Of a stretch of 64,000 bases of DNA, positions 32,238 through 44,864 are shown piece after piece; positions within the stretch are counted from its first letter, which is position 1, and each line of letters starts with the position of its first letter. Location: the NCBI GenBank assembly GCA_021234155.1, contig JAJEKV010000039.1, positions 434,001 to 498,000 of the forward strand, written 5' to 3'. Under the pieces are notes generated by a model. That model was given only the letters and a program-made list of their open reading frames with translations. It was not told the DNA's origin and ran no database searches. A program made the translations under genes and the position numbers. The DNA is from Isoetes taiwanensis (lineage: Eukaryota > Streptophyta > Lycopodiopsida > Isoetales > Isoetaceae).

Positions 32238-32944
32238 GGTTGGTCATGCGTGCCAGGCGACAAATACATTAAACAATTAAGGGGGGAGGGTGGGTTTCAA
32301 AAAATAGAGAATAAGGTACTGCTGAGAGAGAAGAGGAAGCGCCGATGAGACGTTGATGAAGAACCCCGCCTAATATAGCGATCTCCCAACCAGAGAAGGC
32401 ATGCAATGCATGCATGCAAGACAGGCATGCTCGCTCCCTCTAGAATCTCGATCCGAGGGCTCGGATCGATGGCATTCTAGAATGGAGCTCGCATGAAAAT
32501 GACAAAAACCTCCCGAATAGAAGAGAACTTCCTTATCAAAAGGATCGAGGACGAAGGTCAAAGGAACGGCTAAAGAAGAGGCAAGGCTGAGAAAGAACAT
32601 GCCATAGCATGAAAGAAACGCCAAATTGGTCAATCCAAGCAGGGAGAAGCCCCTCCCCTGCATGGTTTCAAAGAATAGAGAATAAGGTACTGCTGAGAGA
32701 GAAGAGGAAGCGCCGATGAGACGTTGATGAAGAACCCCGCCTAATATAGCGATCTCCCAACCAGAGAAGGCATGCAATGCATGCATGCAAGACATGCATG
32801 CTCGCTCCCTCTAGAATCTCGATCCGAGGGCTTGGATCGATGGCATTCTAGAATGGAGCTCGCATGAAAACGACAAAAACCTCCCGATTCTCATGCATGC
32901 GATTTTCCCGGGATGTTGTGGTTTTCATGCGAGTCGCAGAGCAA

Positions 32945-33689
32945 TAATAAGTGTTAAATTGGATGCATTCGTTTTAGCCTCCAATAGTATTGTCTCTATC
33001 TTAACCTTGAACATTAACATGCTTTTGACTTTTATTTTGAACTTTTGAATTGGGTTTGAGAAAAAGAATAAGGAAACAATACCCAATCTAGAAATAGCTA
33101 GTGTAGGCACATTGATCGGTTTCAAAAGTGGTAGGGTGTAGCATGCTTATGCCCTTAAGCCCCCTTATATATTCTAGATGACAATGTTCATAGAGACAAA
33201 GCATCTAAGGTACTATTTTTCTTTCTTCTTTTTGAACCTCTTTGAATTTATTCAAGCAAACCATCGTAGACCACGATAATTGCTAGCTAGTCGATATATC
33301 TCTATTCTATATCTCCACCATGGAGGCATCTTTTGGATCAACTTCATTAAATATGTCCGCATTAAGTGGGTCCACTTCATGGTCTCATTTGCCTCACTTA
33401 TTTGTTGATGGCGCTTGTTTCTTTGCGACATGACTATATGATGATGCCACCACCAGGACAGTCAAAATCAGCAGCAACTGAGGTGTTGGGCAATAGGTGT
33501 AGGAGGCACTTGTTGTCGAGGGACGGTCGTGCCCCTACTATGACCAAAGGAGATTGCATGACAGCAGAGGCGGAAGGATGAGAACATCGAGAGGCATGGA
33601 CGAAAATGAAGCAATTGAGAAAGGGGGAGGGTTGGCAATAGAGCAACTAGACTAGGAGTCTAAGTTGAGGATGGATTTTTTCCATAAAA
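32945..33689. other. Unassigned DNA
   Basis: No gene is recognised. Short frames on both strands at 33366-33646 overlap each other and match no family. Confidence 0.4.
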
Positions 33690-33730
33690 CTATACTGAAC
33701 TTAAACATGTGTTTGATGTGGAAAATGAAG

Positions 33731-34000
33731 TGTCAAGATATGGATATGGTGGAGAAAAGATTGAAGGATGCAGATATCAAATATCTACGAAGGGTGGTAG
33801 AAGAGAAGGATATTGAGTTAGAACAGATATTTTTCCATGACCCTGATGGTTTCATGATAGAGGTCTGTACATGTGAAAGATTGCCTGTGGAGCCACTTGC
33901 TGCCTCTGTTTGCCTCTCTAAACTCTACCACATTCCTTCCCTTCAAGCTAAACAAAATTCCATGAATTTTTCTCCTGGAAAGACCTTGAACTTAATGTAG
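33731..34000 (+). pseudogene. Orphan third exon of the VOC/glyoxalase-like gene
   Basis: It encodes the same 89-residue C-terminal part as 35994-36263 (DIKYLRRVVEEK, FFHDPDGFMIEV), with one Asp/Gly difference near DIEL and a Ser/Pro change. The upstream exons are absent, so it cannot make a complete domain. The frame is still intact, implying a recent duplication. Confidence 0.85.
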
Positions 34001-35217
34001 CATTATAGTCAATCTTGTATATATGCATCCTCAGTGGAATCTTTGCATATGACGACAAAAGAATCGTACATTTACTGCCATATGTTGGTCTCATTGTCAT
34101 GCATTGAAATATAAGCATCTACTATATTACCAAGCTATCCTTTGGTATTAGAATTCAAAGTTTTGAAATTCTACAATTGTGTGTAGTAATAATTTTGAGG
34201 ATTTATGTAAGTAACAACTTTTCCACTGGTTTCTTAAGCTGGACTTTAAAAGAAGTATTACAATTTCTAGTACTCTATTGTTTTCCACCAAAGGCTGATC
34301 GGTATAAAGTTGATTTGATTCAAGACAGAACAATGAGTTTTGCTTCATATCCTAAATACATGCATATTGCATTAACATGCCAATGAGCATAATTATGAAA
34401 AGTGATTTGGAACCTCAATATAAACATTCCATGGTATGGATTCTAGACTATCGCATCTTAGAGGAATAAATGTCATGGTTAGGGGCATTGTATATGGAAT
34501 ATCACAAGCTTAGAAAAATATTAGATCACATATGCTATAGATAAATAATGAAATGGTCCAATTTTTTTTAAAAATCATATATGTATGACAAAGTATATAC
34601 TATATAATATGGTAATGGGGGGCCTAAATACATGCTCGAAATGGAAGTTGGCCCCATTATGCAGGTAGATCACAACATGTCAAGAAGTTGATGTTAACTA
34701 TTACCATATTATTGGAGAATGGAAATAAGAGCAAGATATTGCAAAATCCAAATACCAGCTCTGGACCATATCGAAAAGAACATGTGCAAGCCTTAATAAT
34801 GTGAAGTCAAGTCAATGATGGAACCCAGTAACATATTTCATAACCATTTATAATATCGCCCATTAAGAAAATCGTTAATGTTTCATATTATTGTATGTGA
34901 GGGGAATTGTCAACGAAAACAATTGTGGTATAGTTGTTTTTGACCTTAATATAATCGTAGCCGCAATCAAGTTCATGTTATAAAAAAATCAAGCCGCAAT
35001 ATGGGCTTTGTTGATGTTTTCACTTCAAATTAAACTTCTTTTATGATTCTTATCCTTTTGAACTAAGCATGCACGTTAACATGCTTATATGACATGATCT
35101 AGTGTATAATGAACAAGTACATATCATGGAAATATGTCTCAATATGGAAGCTAAGAAAGAATATCAATAGTCACATGTCCTCATAGATGCTGCCAATGTG
35201 GCATGACGTAGAAAATA

Positions 35218-35262
35218 CTATCTGTCTATCTGTCTATCTCTGTCTGTCTATATATCTTTAAG
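35218..35262. repeat. TCTA/TCTG microsatellite
   Basis: Tetranucleotide tract at the end of the first duplicate; its longer counterpart is at 37484-37556. Confidence 0.8.
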
Positions 35263-35446
35263 TCTCATCTAACTGTGTAAGCACAAAAAGATGCTACAGG
35301 AGCACGAGCATTGCTAGTTATAATATAGACCCCGTTCAGGAAGATTGCTAGGAAATGGCATATATATACATATATATATTTTGGAAGGACGAAATGTACA
35401 CGTGTCACTGCACACCGTGTTATCACGATTTTTACAATTTAAGGCA

Positions 35447-36263
35447 ATGGATTGGAGAAGCCTTGCATCTCCAGTAGTCCAAGCTTGCTCTTCGTCTCTG
35501 GCGCCATTTCTTGTTTCTCAACATCTTATCGTTTTCAGACATATTCTATCAAATTCTCCGCAATCTATAAAAATGACAGGATCAAGTCATAGTTATTTAC
35601 CTCTTCCTCTCTCTTGCCTCAATCATATCTCTCGCAACTGTAAGAATGTTGAAGAATCCATCAATTTTTATTGTAATCTACTCGGTTTTATTCAGATCCG
35701 TCGTCCCAGAGCGCTCAACTTTGAGGGAGCTTGGTAAGGATAAATTGTGGTTCAAGATTCTAAGTTCCAAAAGTAAATAATACATATTCCATTATTTTGA
35801 AGGTTGTATAACTACGGCATAGGGATTCATCTTTTACATTGCGAACATCCAGAAGCAATAGAGAAGAAAGATGAGATCAATGTTAGAGCGGACCACATTT
35901 CCTTTCAAGTATGCTCATTTTAAATTTTTTTTTCATTTTTTTTTCCACTAACCTATACTGAACTTAAACATGTGTTTGATGTGGAAAATGAAGTGTCAAG
36001 ATATGGATATGGTGGAGAAAAGATTGAAGGATGCAGATATCAAATATCTACGAAGGGTGGTAGAAGAGAAGGGTATTGAGTTAGAACAAATATTTTTCCA
36101 TGACCCTGATGGTTTCATGATAGAGGTCTGTACATGTGAAAGATTGCCTGTGGAGCCACTTGCTGCCTCTGTTTGCCTCTCTAAACTCTACCACATTCCT
36201 CCCCTTCAAGCGAAACAAAATTCCATGAATTTTTCTCCTGGAAAGACCTTGAACTTAATGTAG
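35447..36263 (+). CDS. VOC-superfamily glyoxalase-I-like protein (three exons)
   Basis: The coding exons I infer are 35447-35733, 35803-35908 and 35994-36263. The introns have 69 and 85 bases with GTAAGG/AG and GTATGC/AG ends; the frame is continuous, giving 220 residues. Residues 57-180 form one vicinal-oxygen-chelate domain: LNHISRN (His60), RRPRALNFEGAW (Glu93), GIGIHLL, DHISFQ (His127) and FFHDPDGFMIE (Glu175), the positions used for metal binding in this fold. It resembles plant glyoxalase-I-like proteins of the small single-domain type; detoxification of methylglyoxal or another substrate cannot be decided from sequence. The 55-residue N-terminus, rich in Ser, Leu and basic residues, could be an organelle transit peptide; Met43 is an alternative start. 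TATA-rich sequence lies at 35360-35380. This is the one convincing cellular gene in the window. Confidence 0.88.
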
Positions 36264-37483
36264 CATTATAGTCAACCTTGTATATATACATCCTCAGTGG
36301 AACCTTTGCATATGACGACAAAAGAATCGTACATTTACTGCCATATGTTGGTCTCATTGTCATGCCTTGAAATATAAGCATCTACTATATTACCAAGCTA
36401 TCCTTTGGTATTAGAATTCAAAGTTTTGAAATTCTACAATTGTGTGTAGTAATAATTTTGAGGATTTATGTAAGTAACAACTTTTTCACTGGTTTCTTGA
36501 GCTGGACTTTAAAAGAAGTATTACAATTTCTAGTACTCTATTGTTTTCCACCAAAGGCTGATCGGTATAGAGTTGATTTGATTCAAGACAGAACCATGAG
36601 TTTTGCTTCATATCCTAAATATATGCATATTGCATTAACATGCCAATGAGCATAATTATGAAAAGTGATTTGGAACCTCAATATAAACATTCCATGGTAT
36701 GGATTCTAGACTATCGCATCTTAGAGGAATAAATGTCATGGTTAGGGGCATTGTATATGGAATATCACAAGCTTAGAAAAATATTAGATCACATATGCCA
36801 TAGATAAATAATGAAATGGTGCAATTTTTTTAAAAAATCATATATGTATGACGAAGTATATACTATATAATATGGTAATGGGGGGCCTAAATACATGTTC
36901 GAAATGGAAGTTGGCCCCATTATGCAGGTAGATCACAACATGTCAAGAAGTTGACGTTGACTATTACCATATTATTGGAGAATGGAAATAAGAGCAAGAT
37001 ATTGCAAAATCCAAATACTAGCTATGGACCATATCGAAAAGAACATGTGCAAGCCTTAATAATGTGAAGTCAAGTCAATGATGGAACCCAGTAATATATT
37101 TCATAACCATTTATAATATCGCCCATTAAGAAAATCGTTAATGTTTCATATTATTGTATGTGTGAGGGGAATTGTCAACGAAAACAGTTGTGGTATAGTT
37201 GTTTTTGACCTTAATATAATCGTAGCCGCAATCAAGTTCATGTTATAAAAAAATCAAGCCGCAATATGGGCTTTGTTGATGTTTTCACTTCAAATTAAAC
37301 TTCTTTTATGATTCTTATCCTTTTGAACTAAGCATGCACGTTAACATGCTTATATGTCATGATTTAGTGTATAATGAACAAGTACATATCATGGCAATAT
37401 GTCTCAATATGGAAGCTAAGAAAGAATATCAATAGTCATATGTCCTCATAGATGCTGCCAATGTGGCATGACGTAGAAAATAC
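36264..37483. other. 3' flank of the VOC gene, duplicated at 34.0-35.2 kb
   Basis: A+T-rich, no second gene. Identity to the upstream copy continues to the microsatellite. Confidence 0.7.
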
Positions 37484-37556
37484 TATCTATCTATCTATCT
37501 ATCTGTCTATCTGTCTATCTGTCTATCTATCTATCTATCTATGTCTGTCTGTCTAT
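37484..37556. repeat. TCTA/TCTG microsatellite
   Basis: Interrupted (TCTA)n and (TCTG)n runs, longer than at the paralogous site. Confidence 0.9.
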
Positions 37557-40500
37557 ATCTTTAAGCCTTTTTTTTTTCTTTTTTTTTGGTTAATGAGCAA
37601 AACAAGGAAGATATTTTATCTATGCATCATGCAAGTATTTCTGTTAGAAACTTTTGTTAGGGTCATGGTTTAGTGTAGTGTTTTCCACGTATTGTTTAAT
37701 TTGGTGTATTGAAATACTAAGTGTGCATAGGAGACAAAATAAGGATTGTATATCAGTTAACATTCGAAAACCATTGGAATCTGTATATACAATGGTTTGA
37801 ATATGACCATTGTAAAATAAGAAGCAAATCCATTGGAAATGATGATTCCAAAGGCATTGGAATTCATACAATATGCATCCTCCAGGATTCGAATTTGGAT
37901 CATATCATGGGTTTGATCCGATGGTCCACGCTAATGTCGCAATGAAGTGCACAACCTGTAGAAGAAAACATAATAAAAGGAGCAAACAGTTTTCTAGTAG
38001 CAATATTGTCTAGAGGGATTAATCACAATAAACAAGAACACAATGATAGTGTCGTATTCATCTCGCCATCATCCTATAGCAAAAAGCAATATTGTTCACA
38101 TTAACCTATACAAAAATAAAACACAAGATATAAAATAATAATATCAAAGGCAAGTCCAATGAAGATGCCCGTTCATCTGATTACATCATAACATCTCATA
38201 ACACCTCTAATGTCAAGTCGACCATCCTTTTACCCTGCTCATGGCACCCCTCATGATGATGGCTTGACTAGTAGTGGGTCTTTGATGATCGTGTTCTATA
38301 TCAGTTAACCAGAGATCAACACATACATTTAAATGAGGTGCACCCTGGACTACCACAATTGTCAGATCCATCGATCCTATGGCCCAGACCATATGTTCAG
38401 GCCTCTAGGCACCTCTCATTTTGCTTATGGTCATTTATGATTGGGGGCGCCTATGATTTTAAAATCCTATTGTTTAAATTTGGTTTTTCCGAGGTTCCAA
38501 AAACTTTTTGGAATTTTTCCTTAATTTGATTTTTTAAGGTTTAGAGGGTTTTGGCAGCCGGGAAAAGATTCCGGTTCTCCAAAAAACATTTCGGTTGTAC
38601 TATGATTTCAAAATCGACATTTTTGGGGCCGATGGATTATCCCCCAGTTTTTGTGGATTCTTATCTGGGATGGCTGATCATCGGCATGCCTGCCACGGTT
38701 GCAAATGGAGTTGTGGAGATAAAACTATCAGTTATGCAGCATGACGCGAGCATGGATTAAAATTTCCAAGGTATTTCGGCTAGGTATTGTCCTTGATATG
38801 TAATGTACTGACTTGAGCAAGCCGATCGTAGGCTGGAAGAGTGCTTTCTTTCTCTTGGAGCATCCTGGGCTTTTCTAATTTGAAGAGAGTTTGGAGAAAG
38901 ATGGAGGTACGTAATTATGCTTTTGACATTGAGCTTTTGATTTATGGAAACCATATATCCATTCTCTTTTGCTTTGCTGTATGTACATACAGACCTTTTG
39001 CTACAAACTGTTGGTGGGAATTTTCTTATTGGTGTAGGTTAGGCTCATTCTTTAGTTGAGGATCATCTCCAGATAATAATTCTAAGGTATTTGATAACAT
39101 AATTATACCAAGAATACTTTTGATAATTGCAGCTTTCTTCTTTGTATTGTTGAAGCAGGTCGGATTCTGCATTGGATTCCACTTTTTTAAAGGTTAGAAA
39201 TGGAAAGTTTTGGTGCCATTGTTTGTCAAACAATCCGCTGGTACAGGGCAGCTTTCCCCTTCTTTGTAAGCTCTTCTTCATGATTTGCCATTTTATTTTG
39301 ATTGCTTTGTATTGTTCAAGCTTGCATCAAAGTGGCATGTGCTGGCTATTATGGAATGGCTACATTATCTTAATGATTCATTAGGTACAATCTATTCTCT
39401 TGCCAAACCTAATGCTGATGCCATTCGGTGTGGTATTGAAGCTGCAAAATCTAGATGCTCTTTGGTTGCATGCAGAGTCTCGATTCTTTCTGTCATGCCG
39501 GGGTTGCATGCTTTCCAGTTTTCTTTACATTTTATCCAAAAAGATTTTGATGCAAGATGGAAAAATATCCCAGTATTCCAAAAATCGTGTGTGGCCTTCG
39601 CTATGATGTTGAAATTTAGATCTTGGGGCAGTAATCGTCCAATTTTTGGCTGCATGAAAGCCATCTTTTGCAACAACCCTGATGTGGGTGTTTTTTGGGA
39701 CATTTATTCTTGATCGGCCAGGTGATCCAGTTGTGCAGGTAGAGCTATTAATTTTCTTGTGATAAAAATCGTGTGTGGCCTTCACTATGATTTTGAGATT
39801 TAGATTTTTGAGCAGTATCAGGCCCAATTTTCGGTGGCTTCAGACCCAATTTTCGGTGGCATGAAAGCCACGTTTTGCAACAAGTCTACTGCTGATGTTC
39901 TTTGGATTTTGCAACCAATTGTTGTAGCTTCAGGCAACTAGCTTGCTTTGCAGGTGTTCCTCATGGGTACGTATCTCTCTCCCATCTTCTCATTAGCAGA
40001 TGTTTCTGATAGCACCTAATGCAAATGACATCTTGACCAAAAATTATCTTCCAAAACTTTGCTTATGTGATTATTGATATTGTAGATCTATTGATTGAAT
40101 TGGACTGCTTGCCTCAGTATTTGCTGCATCAGATCATGGTGTACATTTTGGCTCCAAGATTCCAACTGCTTCTACTTCCTTCTATTTATAAGTCTACCAC
40201 CCTGTGTTTTATGCTTGAATCATGATTTCTTCATCATCAAATTTGTTTTATTATGATTTCTATTAACTTTGTAGCATAAGGAAGTAGCTATAGGTTCAAT
40301 ATCCAGTCATCTAGATTCTTCCAACAACCTAACGTGGAAAGTCTTCTTGCAATCTAAAGTCTTTGTTCGTGTGTGAAGTCTACAATTTATTCTTTTGCAA
40401 TATAAGTACTTTATTTTCTGTTTATTTTCATTTGTTTGCTGAATTATCATGTTTGAAACTAGAAAATATTGTTTCACTTCAAATGGACATCTATATTTGG

Positions 40501-43500
40501 TTTTTGTTTCTGTTGCATCTACACATTTGCTTACAATCAGCTTTTGCTCTTAGATGAAGACGAGGCACATACAAGTTATGATGGACATGAGGCGTATACA
40601 AGTTAGTCGAAAGAAGCAGGCAGGAAATTTTTTTGAAACATTGTTTATGCATATTGTTGCCTGGTTGATTTTGTAGTACTGCAGTTCATTATATGGGATG
40701 TTCATTTGATTTATGTTTCCTGAGGACAAGCTGCGAATGCAAGCAATTTAGCATGTATGAATGCCTTTTAAGTATCATGCATTTGAATAGTTATTTGATT
40801 TTATGTATAGCACTTTCCGATCTTATCGATTTGACAAATTAAATTAAGGTTTTTATCTAGGCATGGTATTACGCTGGAAATGTCCTCTTCGAATTTTATT
40901 CTGAGGGCAATGTAGCGTTATTACAGAGTCTACCCTGTACAATTCATTGTAAAAGGTCTAGGTTCCTACTTATCTGAATAGAAATAGAATGCAACCCATC
41001 ATTAGTTTTGTCAACATGTGGTCTATGTCCACTAATGTGCAGCTTTCTTTGTTCTTTCCTACATCATATATGTTCATGGAGATGCATTTAATCCCGTTCG
41101 CTCTACTCAGTATTATTTTCTTCTTCAACGTGAATGTTTCCCTATTGTACATTTAATCACACTTGCTCCACTTAGATCAATTTCTTCCTTAATGTGAATG
41201 TTCTCCCCCGTTATGATCTTTAGAATTTTCTTACCATCACTCTATAATAACTAAATAGCATCAATTGTCTTATTGCATACACAGTGTATTATGCCATGAT
41301 TTTCTGTTAAACACGGGTGCATGCCACTGTAACTCAAGGTAGATCAGAGAATTCAGAGAATTTCTGCACCAATGGATCTTCTATATCAAAGCTTTTGTCT
41401 ATGAAGAGGTAGGGGTTTTAAGCCTATTCGCATCTAGCAGAGAATCTTCCATAATCTGCATTTGGCTTGATGGTTTTTAGCTACATTAGTTTTAAGTGTT
41501 GGATACATGCCAGTGCATCTTTACGGTAGATAAGGGGTCGGCAAGGAATCATCCATATCATCAGATCTCTAACTTTTTGTTTTTATACAAAAAGAAGCTC
41601 CGCTGGTAATGTTTGAAATCCTATTCTATTCTATTCTATTCTTTAGTCAAGTGGATAGTATACGAATGTATGCAGAAGTTTAGTCTCTTAGCAAGTTCGT
41701 TTGTATTTGGATCAGGTTTCCTATGGCTATTTCATTCTATGTTAAGCATTCTATTTCATGAGGCACATATATGCCTTCATCTGCAGATCTTTAACATCGT
41801 TTGTATTTGAGTCAGCTTTCTATTTTCAGCTTTGTTAAACATTTATGGGGCATTTAGGAATTGGCCATGCCATAGCTAAAAGATGCAATCTTGCAGCTTT
41901 CTGCTTCTAATTGGATGTTAAGGAAAATGTTGGAGCTTCAATATTTAGATTGTTGATGCTTCATAGATTATTCTGAGTGCAAATGCCCCTATTGGAACCA
42001 TATGGTTGCAGCATCAGGTTCTATTTATGCAGGATAGTCAAATCATTAGGCAACATGATAATACAGATAATACAGGGACCAAATCATTAGGCAGCATGAT
42101 AATACAGGGACCAAAGCTTTGTTGTTTCTGGAGAGTCTTAAATGTGGCAATTGCCACACATAGGAGCATTAATTACAATTGTTAAATGAGAGCTACTTTT
42201 TTTAATAGATAGATTGTTAGGATACATAATAGATGTCTATATTACATGTCTAAAATCTGCAAGAAATTGTTATTGAAGCATGTACAGGCTCCTCTAAGAT
42301 CAAAGCTACATAAGAAAATTCATCATGGCCTGCATAAAAGAAAGCAGGAATAGATGTTGGATCTCATGATATTTTACTGCCAGATACATTTCAGAGCTAT
42401 TCAAACAACACTGGACGGTAGGTTACAACATATGTGCACTATTAATCAGGTGCACAATACATGTGGCTATTCATTTGTACATGTCGTCTATTAATCTCTG
42501 CATGGAGAAACATTGCAAGTTCTAGCACTCCAAAACTTTGCCTTTCTATATATTTGCTTATTGTAGTCCTATAGATGATTGCAGAAAAAAGGCACAGTCA
42601 CGATGAGTTTTATTTTGGTGCTGCGATTGTATATTGAATGAACATTTTATGTTATCCATTATGTATTTGTGCTCAACCACAGGCATTGGTCTACCAGCTC
42701 GAGCACGTCCTTCCTGATGCATGATGTTGCAATCATGCATGTTGTATTTGCATGTTAGGTTATCTCCCATCTATTATAGACTTAATTCACAAACGTTTTC
42801 AGTCTAACTTCCTATGCAACCTCTACAGGCCTAAAGCTTTGGCTTGCAATGGGATGTTTGCTCCATTCATGTGTGGTCAATCTTGCAAGGATGGACGTAT
42901 CGGTTCATAAGAAATCTAATAACATATCATGACATATCCACGTCCCTATTGATTATCGACCAGTAATGTTCATGTCCCACATGTCATTCCTTTTGCCATT
43001 TCCCTTGGCCCCTTTTCAAATATAGTAGGTATTTTCAGGACATGTCTATGCCACCTACATAAAAACTTCACAACCCCCTCTCTCTTAAACATAAGCATGC
43101 CAAGCATGTAATCCCCAACAATGCGCTTGAGATTCGTTAGGAAAATTAATTCAATATGCCCTTTTATTGCCCCTCTACATACGTGCCTTCTTAATAATTT
43201 TTAAGCTTTTTAAAGTCCAACAAACATAAACACATACATAGTAACTTTTCTTAGTAACTTTTGCTTCAAAAGGAGCTTCAAGTTGATGTGAGATTAAAAA
43301 TGCTATGGCAAATAATATATGGTTACATGAAGCAACATGTGTGCGATAAACTAATCCTGCATATTTTCATGTAATCATGTAGGGGATAGTGGTACGCAGA
43401 TTTCCGAAAATGGACATGGTTAGGTTATGCATATGTGATAGAGGAGTATATGTATTTGGTTAATAATTCAAACAAGTTGCACTTGCAAAAATGATGTTAA

Positions 43501-43805
43501 TGTTGTTGCTCAAGTAGGAATCTGTTGAACGGCTAAATGGGAGATGGAAAATAATGGCATAGACACCATTTGGCATATAATTATAACTAAACACTTGATT
43601 TTTATATGTCGAGGAACCTCACTAATAATATGGGCACACACACGGAGTGGTTTGGAAAGGTGAGCAGAAGGTGCTGACTTCTTGGATGGAGCACCTTCTT
43701 GGATGGGCTTGACTGAAGGTCGCATGATCTATATGTTTCCTTACGAAGAAATAATTGCAAATCCAACTATTTATTCAACTGCATCATTTACATGAACCGT
43801 AATTA
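37557..43805. other. Long unassigned tract ending at a Helitron terminus
   Basis: No gene is supported. A 142-codon frame at 39285-39713 has no recognisable domain and overlaps a duplication: CAAAAATCGTGTGTGGCCTTC (39577 region) recurs in modified form at about 39763, each followed by ATGAAAGCC and TTTTGCAACAA. A short (TATTC)n tract lies at 41622-41643. Part of the tract may be the body of the Helitron whose 3' end is at 43835. Confidence 0.4.
39577..39885. repeat. Diverged two-copy repeat (~186 bp spacing)
   Basis: AAAATCGTGTGTGGCCTTC, CCAATTTT and GCATGAAAGCCA blocks recur in order. The second copy also has a short internal duplication of GGCTTCAGACCCAATTTTCGG type. Confidence 0.6.
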
Positions 43806-43835
43806 TGCACGGCAACGCCGGGCACCCGTTACTAG
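43806..43835 (+). mobile_element. Helitron 3' terminus
   Basis: GCACGGC-AAC-GCCGGGC forms a short hairpin, followed after about 11 bases by CTAG and then T. That is the subterminal-hairpin plus CTRR end of plant Helitrons, which insert between A and T. The 5' TC end and any Rep-helicase gene were not found, so the element is probably non-autonomous. Confidence 0.75.
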
Positions 43836-43919
43836 TATGAAATAAGAACTTGCCTAAGGTTTTAATGGAATATGGAACCTCTATACGGCTTCGGCTAAGA
43901 TTTTAGAATATGAAGTACG

Positions 43920-43995
43920 AGGGCTCGAACCTCTACCAAAATAACTTAATATTCTAATAAGACTACTTTGACCATATAACCAGTAAGCTAACGTG
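43920..43995 (-). mobile_element. tRNA-derived SINE-like head
   Basis: On the minus strand, A box TAGCTTACTGG and, 59 bases on, B box GGTTCGAGCCC. The spacing is longer than in a tRNA, and no cloverleaf closes, so it is not a tRNA gene. Confidence 0.4.
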
Positions 43996-44864
43996 ATGAT
44001 TTTTTATTTTAAATCTATGGTTTTTGTATAACAACCCATTCAATTGTTTTAGAGATATGGCTTATGGTTTTAGGAATTGTCATTTTTACATCCATATGAG
44101 ATCCCCTAGAACCCCCTGTTATTGTGGTACATATTGCAACTTGGGATACAAATACAGAGTGCCTACTATACAGTCCATCAATGTTCAAGAACTCATCAGT
44201 CTCAATAATACGTATGGCTCATTAGTGATATGGAAGGAGAGATCTGGATTAACATTTAACGGATGTACGTCCTCAATTACTAAGGCAAAACAATCTGATA
44301 CACCACCAGATGAGGAAGTAGGAGGGGCCTAACGAACTCCTCCTGATTCTCTTGCACCTCTTAATTAGACAACAGAAGAGAAATCATCTGCAAAAATTGG
44401 GCATCACAAATACAAAGCTTCAAAGGGGAAATTCATGGACAAACATATATCAAGCAATGGCATATGTATCTTTGGCAATCCACAAATAAAAAACTCCACA
44501 AAAGTAAAGAATAAAGAAGAACCTCCAAGCTAAGCTGCAACCACAAACTCTAAGAACAAAAAGCAATAAGAAAGCTTGAGTGACACAATTCTTACCTGAA
44601 GATTTGTATTCTAAATCCAAATCGAGACCAGAGCTGGCAAGGCATTGTGCTGACCATATGGGTATTATACTCAAGGTTTACAAAGGCCAACAACAACTGG
44701 ACACAACGACATCAAACCTATATGCACAGCCGGTAATGATTGTAATTGCCACATGAAATACCAGGGCATTGCGACGACCATGGTCGCCACACGAAATAGC
44801 AGGGCATTGTGACGACCATATGGGTAGTATACTCACACGTACAAAGATGGTCGCCACACGAATG
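43996..44864. other. Unassigned DNA
   Basis: A 102-codon plus frame (44024-44332) matches nothing. About 44735-44865 contains repeats of GTGGCGACCAT that probably form the SINE body. Confidence 0.35.

Larger units (their letters stand above)
31878..32905 (-). mobile_element. Non-coding ENE element D (inverted copy of C)
   Basis: Minus-strand order: two tandem promoter units 371 bp apart (GTTTCAAA at 32294 and 32665), each with a palindrome (CGATCCGAGGGCTCGGATCG), a CATGCA cluster and a CTATATTAGG box (about 32378 and 32750); leader; hairpin array; ENE; and the same 3' end as C. It lacks the LINE. No protein-like ORF. Confidence 0.65.
27117..32944 (+). mobile_element. Non-coding ENE element C, split by a LINE and carrying an inverted copy (D)
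   Basis: It is flanked by 36-bp direct repeats S at 27117-27152 and 32909-32944 (one mismatch). Order: S, palindrome, TATA, leader, LINE insertion (27374-31372), hairpin array (31404-31475), ENE (31604-31682), 3' region with GATGAATGAAAAGCC, then element D in inverted orientation (31878-32905), then S. The element D sequence, which lacks the LINE, confirms that the two halves of C were once contiguous. Confidence 0.6.
33690..35262. repeat. Partial tandem duplicate of the VOC gene 3' region
   Basis: About 1.57 kb matches 35955-37560 at high identity, from within intron 2 of the VOC gene to the TCTA/TCTG microsatellite. The left edge is at about 33690. Downstream of the exon copy nothing coding is seen. 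Confidence 0.85.

Noticed and set aside
39285-39713. 142-codon plus frame considered as a gene
   Set aside because: No recognisable domain, overlaps a diverged duplication with open frames on the other strand too, and no splice context.
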